NCBI RefSeq assembly: GCF_000499845.2
Contig: NC_023758.2
Coordinates: 8,657,227-8,721,226 of the forward strand
Length of the DNA: 64,000 nt
Reading direction: 5' to 3'
DNA from: Phaseolus vulgaris
Taxonomy: Eukaryota; Streptophyta; Magnoliopsida; Fabales; Fabaceae
Numbering within the stretch: the first letter of the stretch is position 1; each line of letters starts with the position of its first letter. Shown piece after piece: positions 57,385 to 64,000 of this stretch. The notes below the pieces were generated by a model. It ran no database searches. It was given only the letters and a program-made list of their open reading frames with translations, and was not told the origin of the DNA. Position numbers and translations under genes: made by a program.

Positions 57385-57700
57385 AATACAAATGCGGCTG
57401 TAAATTACAAATGCGGTTATTTTAAAATAACCGCATTTGTATATTCTTCTAAATGAGGGGTGAGGGTTTAGGGGTTTAAGATTTACAAATGCGGTTATTT
57501 GAAATAACCGCATTTGTATATTCTTCTGAATGAGGGGTGAGGGTTTAGGGGTTTAAGATTTACGAATGCGGCTATGGGAATAGCTGCATTCGTAAATCAC
57601 ATTTACAAATGCGGCTTTGGTAATAGCCGCATTTGTAAATCTTATTTTTTGATTTACAAATGCGGCTTTGGTAAATAACCGCATTTGTAAATAGTGTTTT
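57289..57700. repeat. Left subterminal repeats of the CACTA element
   Basis: About ten copies of TTTACAAATGCGGYT occur in both orientations, several as hairpins such as AAATGCGGTTATTT with AAATAACCGCATTT. A unit with GAGGGGTGAGGGTTTAGGGG appears twice (near 57455 and 57530). In En/Spm such repeats bind the TNPA protein; the same role here is inference. Confidence 0.85.
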
Positions 57701-57879
57701 TTTTAAAGTGCAATTTGTATTGTCCCTAAACCATATAAATTAACCTGCATAATGATCAAACCCAGCCAGACAAATACAGAAATATAGATATAAATTGGGA
57801 GCATCAAAATGTACATTTACAAGTAATCAAATTACATATAATAAAACCACTATTGATTACCTATGCTAGAGTTATAAAA

Positions 57880-58460
57880 ATTTATGAAATATGTGGACCA
57901 AGAATCTCTAACATATGAAATGCCTTCCGAATTCATTGATGTTTCTTCTGTGAATAACTGCATTGCAAAATATAGTTGACATAAATTAGTTTTTAGATAT
58001 ATATATGTTCAAGAATTATAAAAATGATTTAACATATATATAGTACCTCTTTCCAACCAGTTTTAACACCTAGTCTTATAATGGTAATCATCCATTGCAT
58101 AATGTAATAGCCACACTCATAGCTTCCTGGTTGTTTATTACACTATAATTCAATAAAAAGTAATATGTTAGTATATTGATAAACAATGATAATAGAGAAA
58201 GAAAAAAATTACAAACCTTTATTCTTATCCAGTTCAAATTATTTGAACTGGATCAACCTTTTAGGATGTTATATCCATGCCATGAACTGGTTAATACAAA
58301 AAACCTCGTTAGTAGATGGTTAATTAGTAACATATACAAAGTTAAGTTTATAATGTACTTACGTATCAATGTTATCCTTAAATTTTGTGGGAATCTTCTT
58401 GTGTAGGGAACAGAACCACACAACAGTCTTATCAACCATTGATAAGACAAGTAACTACCA
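57880..58460 (-). pseudogene. Ulp1-like (C48) protease exons of the CACTA element
   Basis: Reading the minus strand there are at least three exon-like pieces. About 58364-58445 gives MVDKTVVWFCSLHKKIPTKF and ends at a GTAAGT donor. 58047-58142 gives NKQPGSYECGYYIMQWM and GVKTGWKE, with the catalytic-cysteine motif ECGYY, ending at a GT donor. About 57880-57951, after TTTTGCAATGCAG, gives LFTEETSMNSEG and YVRDSWSTYF. The order is that of C-terminal Ulp1 exons in plant CACTA elements. Whether the gene is complete cannot be decided, since the histidine and aspartate exons were not identified. It may be the 3' part of the transposase transcript. Confidence 0.65.
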
Positions 58461-58592
58461 ATGATGCCTATATCATCAATGAAAAAAAGTTAGTAAATTT
58501 TAAAATATAAAATAATAATAATTGATGACATATAATTAAACTTACTCATTAATATAAGGGCATTAATATAAGGACATAATTAAACTTACTCA

Positions 58593-61418
58593 TTAGTATG
58601 CCATTGATCTAAGTACTGGGTTTGTATCTTTCGAAGTCGAAAACTGCATTGACTCGGCTTCAAGAGTAACACCAGAATTTTGAATTGTACTCTTTTCATC
58701 CATGGACTTCGTGTAAAATATACAATTATTTACTTCGTACGCTATACATGAGATGACATCAAACTTCAATCCAGCAGCCAACCAGGTCAAGGTCTCTGAT
58801 GCCGTTGAATCCTTGAACACCTCGTCTTTAAACTAAGGCATGAAAGTTCTATTATGTTCCATCAAGACCCATTTCTCTACTTGTCTTGGGTTATTTGCCT
58901 TCACAATGGCTTTATGAGCTTCTATGTAAGGTACAACTTCATCTGTGTTATTCAATATGTACAAATGTGCTTGCAAGACTTCTGATCGAGATTTGCTTAC
59001 AATATTCACACCACGTAAACATTTACTTGTAGAACGCCTGTGGTGCCATGAATTAGCTGGAACACCTATTGGATTTGCTTTTGTCATGTACTCTGAACAA
59101 AATTCAATACTTTCTTCAGCTATGTACCTTTCAATCATTGAAGCCTCTGGACGATAATGATTTTTCACATAACCTTTCAAAATTTTCATATACCGCTCAA
59201 CAGGATACATCCATCTTAAGTACACTGGTCCACACAATCTCACCTCTCTTACCAGATGCACCACTAGATGAACCATGATGTCAAAAAAAGACGGAGGAAA
59301 AAACATCTCCAATTCACACAAGATAACAACAATTTCATTTTGAAGTTCATCTAGTTTTGAGGGATCAATGACTTTACAACAGATGGAAGAGAAGAATGAG
59401 CACAAACGGGTTATGGTATGTCTAACATTTTTTGGTAAGATCCCACGGATAGCTACCAGCAACAATTGTTGCATCAAGATGTGACAATCATGAGACTTCA
59501 ACCTAATTAACTTCAAATCTTGCATTGACACTAGGCTCTTCACATTTGAGAAATGTCCTTGTGGCACTTTCACACCCTTTAGACATTGACAAAAACTAAT
59601 TTTTTCATCTTTTGACATTGTGTAACAGGCTAGGGGCAAATATGTACGCTTACCCATTTCTATGGGTGCCAACTCGTCGCGTATGTTCATCTCAATCAAA
59701 TCTGAACAAACATTTAGATCATCCTTCGTCTTCCCGTTAATGTTAAGAAGTGTACCAATTAAGCTATCACACACATTCTTCTCAACATGCATTACATCTA
59801 TACAATGTCTGACTTCTAACCTCGACCAGTACGGAAGATCAAAGAAGATTGATTTCTTCTTCCAAATATTTGTCACAGATGACTTTTTTTTTGACTTACC
59901 GAAGGTGTGGTCTATGTTATTTACCTTTTCGTAAACCTCAACATCGGTTAATGGAGTTGGTGGACCACTACCCTCTTGGTGTCCATTAAAGGCTTTTTTC
60001 AACCTCCGGTAAGGATGATGACTTCTAAGAAACCTCCGATGCCGAAGATATACTGTTTTCCTTACATGTTTCAATTGTTGAGAAGCAGTGTCTTCTTCGC
60101 ATATTGGACACGCTTTATGACCCTTAACACTATAACCTGATAAGTTACCATATGCCGGAAAGTCATTGATGGTGCAAAATAACATGACATGAAGCTTGAA
60201 AGTTTCATTAGCAAATCCGTAAAATACTTCAACACCCTGGTCCCACATTAACTTCAAATCTTCAATTAGGGGACTTAGATAAACATCAATATCATTCCCT
60301 GGCTGTTTCAGACCGGATATCATCATAGACAACATCATGTATTTTCGCTTCATGCACAATCCAGGAGGTAAGTTGTAAATAACTAGTAATACAGGCCATG
60401 AACTGTGACTTGTACTCATATTACCAAATGGATTCATTCCGTCTGTAGCTAAACCAAGTCGGATATTTCTTGATTCTTTACCAATCTCTGGAAACTCATC
60501 ATCAAATTTCTTCCACTGAATAGAATCAGCTGGATGTCGGTACATGCCATCACATTTCCTCTCATCTACATGCCATATAAGATTCTTAGTATCGTTTGGG
60601 TTTGCAAACAAACGCTTCATCCTTGGAATGATGGGAAGATACCACATAACCTTCATTGGGGGTCCATGGTTTTCTATATCTTCAATAGTATCATCATCTT
60701 TTTGTTTCAACTTATAACGTGATAACCCACACCTCAGACAACTTTTCAACAATTCAAATTCTTTGCGGTATAATATACAATCATTAGGACATGCACGTAT
60801 CTTTTTATACTCCATACCCATTGGACAAAGAATCTTTTTGGCCTCATAATTACGATTAGGTAGAGTATTTCCCGCTGGAAGCATATTCTTCAACAATTGA
60901 AGCAATTCTGTGAAGCTTTTATCAGTCCATCCATTTATTGCCTTCAAATTCATCAATCTTAACACCGCCGACAACCGTGTGAAGTTAGTTGATTTAGGAT
61001 ACAATGGAGTCTCTGCATCGCTTGACATACTTCCATATCCATGCACTTTTGCAAAAGACTCAGCTCCTACATCACGAATCATGTCTTCCAATCGATCATC
61101 TTCTACATCATCGTGTACTGCTTCATCCATGGTGGATCCCACATATTCTTCAGTTACGGAAACACGTGGTAAATTTAATAATTCACCATGCCATGTCCAA
61201 GTTGTATACGATCGAAGAAACCCATCACATAACAGATGCTCCCTCATTAAATTAACATCCAATATCCTTCCATTCAAACAATTAACGCACGGACACCTGA
61301 TCTTTGCTCCATCATGACCACTATTAATCGCGTTACGTTGTGCAAATTGTATAAATTCTTCTACTCCTCTTTCGTACTCATCACTTATACGAACAAAATT
61401 GATCCAATTTCGATCCAT
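58593..61418 (-). pseudogene. CACTA TNP2-type transposase with one stop
   Basis: This is the enzyme that cuts CACTA ends. I chose ATG 61418 (MDRNWINFVRISDEYERGV), directly after a splice-acceptor-like TATTGCAG; the frame runs 861 codons to a TAG at 58833-58835. Domains in order: Transpos_assoc (CPCVNCLNGRIL), Transposase_21 (DGMNPFGNMSTSHSSWPVLL, LMWDQGVEVFYGF, KACPICEEDT), DUF4218 (FFDIMVHLVVHLVREVRLCG, RWMYPVERYMKILKGYV). In the same frame after the TAG follows FKDEVFKD and a DUF4216-type region (IFYTKSMDEKSTIQNSGV, EAESMQFS). The family usually has tryptophan at the TAG position, so this is probably nonsense damage, though the core transposase domains precede it. Confidence 0.88.
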
Positions 61419-62044
61419 ATTCTGCAATAGTCATTCAGAATCAGGGTTCTATCTAACATTTTTTACGAGGGTCGAACACCCCGAACTCAATACCAGCATG
61501 TATTATTGCCGAAGGTCGAACACCTTCGGACTCAAAACAACAACGATAATTCTATTAAAAACTAACAACTAAACTAACATAATATAAATACAAATTATAA
61601 TAAATACTAAATAATATAAATTCAAAAATACAAATTATAATACATAAAAAAAATAAAATTCATAACATTAAAAAAAATAAAAAAAATTTAAAAAACCACC
61701 TACCTTGTGTGAGAAGCCTTCGTTGGTGAAGAGTAAAGAAGGAGCGGATAGCGGTGGCGGCGGCAGCGGAACTGGTGGCGCTCAATGAAGCTATGAAGGA
61801 GAGAAAAACAAACAAGAATGAATCGGTGCAATGTCAATGTAACAGTGTAAGAAACGAAAACGAAAACGAATCGGTGCAACAACTGTGAATATGAGCAACG
61901 AAAGAACTTTACCAAATGTGTATGAGAAGAAGGCGAACGGGAATGTAGGAACAATGCAAATGCGAACTGGAACGAAGCAGCAACAGTGAAAAGGAAAGGC
62001 GGTGAAGAGAAACTGTTTAAACTATGGCGCGTTCCAAATATTTA

Positions 62045-62330
62045 GGGTAAAAAAACATTTACAAATGCGGTTTTCAGGGAAAACCGCATTTGTAAATCAA
62101 GCGTGTTTATTTACAAATGCGGTGATTGGTAAGGCCGCATTTGTAAATCAATGCGCTTTGATTTACAAATGCGGTCATTGGTAAGGGCACATTTGTAAAT
62201 CAATGCGCTTTGATTTACAAATGCGGTCTTACCAATAACCGCATTTGTAAATCAATACGCTTTGATTTACAAATGCGGCCTTACCAATAACCGCATTTGT
62301 AAATAAACATAATTTCAAAAATGCCACCGC
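62045..62330. repeat. Right subterminal repeats of the CACTA element
   Basis: Eight or more copies of TTTACAAATGCGG in both orientations, several spaced by AATCAATGCGCTTTGATT, mirror the left end repeats. Confidence 0.85.
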
Positions 62331-62695
62331 GTTTTTTACGAATGCGTTTAAGCGCGAACCCGCACTTAATAAGGAGTATTCTTTTAATCTTTTTGCACTA
62401 GTGTCTCAACTCATACCTTGCAATATATTTACTATATACACAAAAATTTATATTTTTGCTGACTTGAGCGTCGATGTGTTTCTACATGTGAAGTTCCCCT
62501 TTGTTCCTTGGGAGTTGATTCACTAAAACTTGAAGGGAGACTATTCGGAGCTCAACTAAATTTCGAACGACCTCATCTCGGCGAGAACGGAAACTACTTT
62601 AAATACCAATAATTTTTTTAATCTCTAATATGATTTAATAGTAACTAATATCTTTGTCTCTAAAATTAATGACTATTTGATGATTTCTTTTAGTG

Positions 62696-64000
62696 CATTT
62701 ATCACTATATTTCTTCTTCATGAGATATCACAATATTGTTTTGTAATTGATTATTTTCTTCGTAAATTATAGTTGTGTTTCCTATACTTTTTTAATGATT
62801 TCACTCGCTGTCCTCAAGTTTTGAAGACCTACAGAAAATTTCTTTAACTACTTTAATAATATTACACTTGTTCAGATTATAATAATGTACTTTTATCTAT
62901 TATAATGGTAATATAATTTTTATTGTAGAGGGAACAAAGTTCACACATGATAAACATAATGAGTTTATATAAATCTAATTTCTGTATGTTATCTATTTAA
63001 AAAAAAAAATTCTGATACATTACACTAATCCTTTATAATTGCTTAAATAAACAAATACTACAACAGCATTCTTCTAGATTTGGTTATTATAAATATTAAA
63101 GAAATAGAAATATTATGTAGAATTGAAAAATTTTAGAACTGTCATTTTGATTTACTCATTTTCTAAACTTGCGGATCAAGAAGGCAATGTGAACATATAT
63201 AGAGGCTGGCAAAAACAACATATAAGGACTTATATAAGTGATATATATTATAATTGAATCAAAGTTGAAACTACACATCCATGATAATTAGATACCATCT
63301 TAAAGAGTATATAAACTTCCATGGATATTTTTTTAAAGGTAAAAATCATACAATTAAGTGATATAATTAATCCAATAAATGTTGAAGTTTCTTTGATTCA
63401 TTAAAGAATGCCGGAGTACTATTTGACATGAAAACTGATAAAAATATAGATTAGTTAATTATAATTAGAAAAATAATAGATAACTAATAATAATGTAACT
63501 CAATATTCCACAGGAAAATTCCTTCAAATTATTCTAAAATCTAAATAGTAACCGAGGACGCAGCCGGCTGCTAGTAACAAACACTAACAAAAAGTTAATT
63601 AAATTAATTAATATATAACTGTTAAAAGAGTATCTGAATTAAAAATTGAATCTTATCTTGACTACATAAAGTGAAGCATCTTTTAAAAGATATAAAATAA
63701 TCTCATATTCTAAACTTAAACATAGCGTAGGTTCTTTACTTTGTTGAATTCTAAACAAATAAATATTCCTTAATTGGTTGATTTTGAAATAAAAAATATG
63801 AAAAGTAGAAAAAGAAAACCGAAAGGAGATGTGAATGTATATTACCCTAAATATATAAGATTCTCTTGTTCATAGTCTTATTACTTCTAGAACTATCACC
63901 CACAATTTACTAATTAAAGGAAGGGTGTCAATGTGAAAAAAAAAGTGTTTGACGCGTCAAAATACTTAGAGATGAACTCAATCTATATGTTCAGATCATG
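62696..64000. other. AT-rich spacer to the window end
   Basis: No coding region, RNA gene or element with both ends was recognised. Confidence 0.4.

Larger units (their letters stand above)
57289..62403 (-). mobile_element. Nearly autonomous CACTA (En/Spm) transposon
   Basis: The 5,115-bp element has left end CACTAGTGCAGAAATG and right end, read in reverse, CACTAGTGCAAAAAGATT, and the triplet TCT on both sides (57286-57288, 62404-62406). Dense subterminal repeats with the core TTTACAAATGCGG lie in both orientations at each end. On the minus strand it carries a long TNP2-type transposase with one visible internal stop, a DUF4216-type region and Ulp1-like protease exons, the usual plant CACTA gene set. 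It could supply transposase for the non-autonomous elements, though end sequences differ between groups. Confidence 0.93.
56278..62595 (+). mobile_element. Solo gypsy-type LTR split by a CACTA element
   Basis: Pieces 56278-56726 (repeated at 56840-57288) and 62404-62595 form an LTR of about 640 bp on the plus strand. It starts CGTCCCGGGACTATTAGG and ends near CGGAAACT. A TATA box (ACTTATAAATACATGAG) and GACTTGAGCGTCGATGTG follow the layout of Tat/Athila-type LTRs. Start and end resemble those of the LTR at 43379-44457. No clean target duplication was found, so both limits are approximate. Confidence 0.6.
55979..62695. mobile_element. CACTA-type MITE, copy 3, split by nested insertions
   Basis: Its left part (55979-56275) starts CATTGTAAGAAATTCATTAA and its right part (about 62595-62695) ends TTTGATGATTTCTTTTAGTG, decayed forms of the ends of the MITEs at 27241 and 27693. 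The interior matches them too (GATACCAATTTA, TTGTCTCTAAAATTAAT). A solo LTR and a CACTA element lie inside. It is more decayed than copies 1 and 2, so it is older. Confidence 0.65.

Overview
This 64 kb window is plant nuclear DNA from a transposon-dense, gene-poor region. I found no intact host gene. It holds Ty1/copia and Ty3/gypsy LTR retrotransposons, a plant L1-type LINE with an RRM-bearing ORF1, CACTA elements with TNP2-type transposase and Ulp1-like protease, a MULE, and AT-rich spacers. The style of these elements suggests a legume of the Phaseolus/Vigna group; that is inference from remembered family resemblance, not from a search.

Layout. (1) 1-10.8 kb: a decayed minus-strand Ty3/gypsy element carries two later insertions, a complete but dead Ty1/copia element (170-6375, target duplication AGTTC) and a solo LTR (6874-7832, target duplication CCTTA). 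(2) 10.8-17.0 kb: LTR fragments and AT-rich spacer, with one large inverted repeat (13789-14589). (3) 17.2-26.6 kb: a Russian doll. A hAT-like short element holds a solo copia LTR (duplication AATAA), which holds a young, nearly intact CRM-like Ty3/gypsy element (17574-25290, duplication GAATA, LTRs differing at about five positions). (4) 27.1-33.0 kb: an old minus-strand copia element peppered with two CACTA-type MITEs and two non-autonomous CACTA elements; one of the latter sits inside its short LTR. (5) 33.1-39.2 kb: a near full-length minus-strand LINE with a 17-bp target duplication. (6) 39.3-44.5 kb: spacer, a tiny LINE 3' end and a GC-rich solo LTR. (7) 44.8-48.1 kb: a CACTA element carrying a fragment resembling a WDR5-type WD40 gene. 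(8) 48.6-51.2 kb: a broken MULE. (9) 52.3-54.5 kb: a repeat-rich non-autonomous CACTA element. (10) 56.0-62.7 kb: a MITE interrupted by a solo LTR, itself interrupted by a nearly autonomous CACTA element (57289-62403, duplication TCT) whose left end plus flank is duplicated in tandem (562-bp unit).

Most coding capacity is broken. The copia polyprotein is in one frame from end to end but has seven stops and altered protease and reverse transcriptase active sites. The LINE has nine visible stops, eight of them TAG, and one frameshift. The CRM-like element has one stop in gag and a gag/pol frame change at a run of 11 A. The CACTA transposase has one visible internal TAG. The CRM-like and CACTA elements are therefore the most recently active residents. 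The most informative points are the tandemly duplicated CACTA end, the WDR5-like gene capture, the A11 gag/pol junction, the asymmetric decay of the copia LTRs and the order of nesting.
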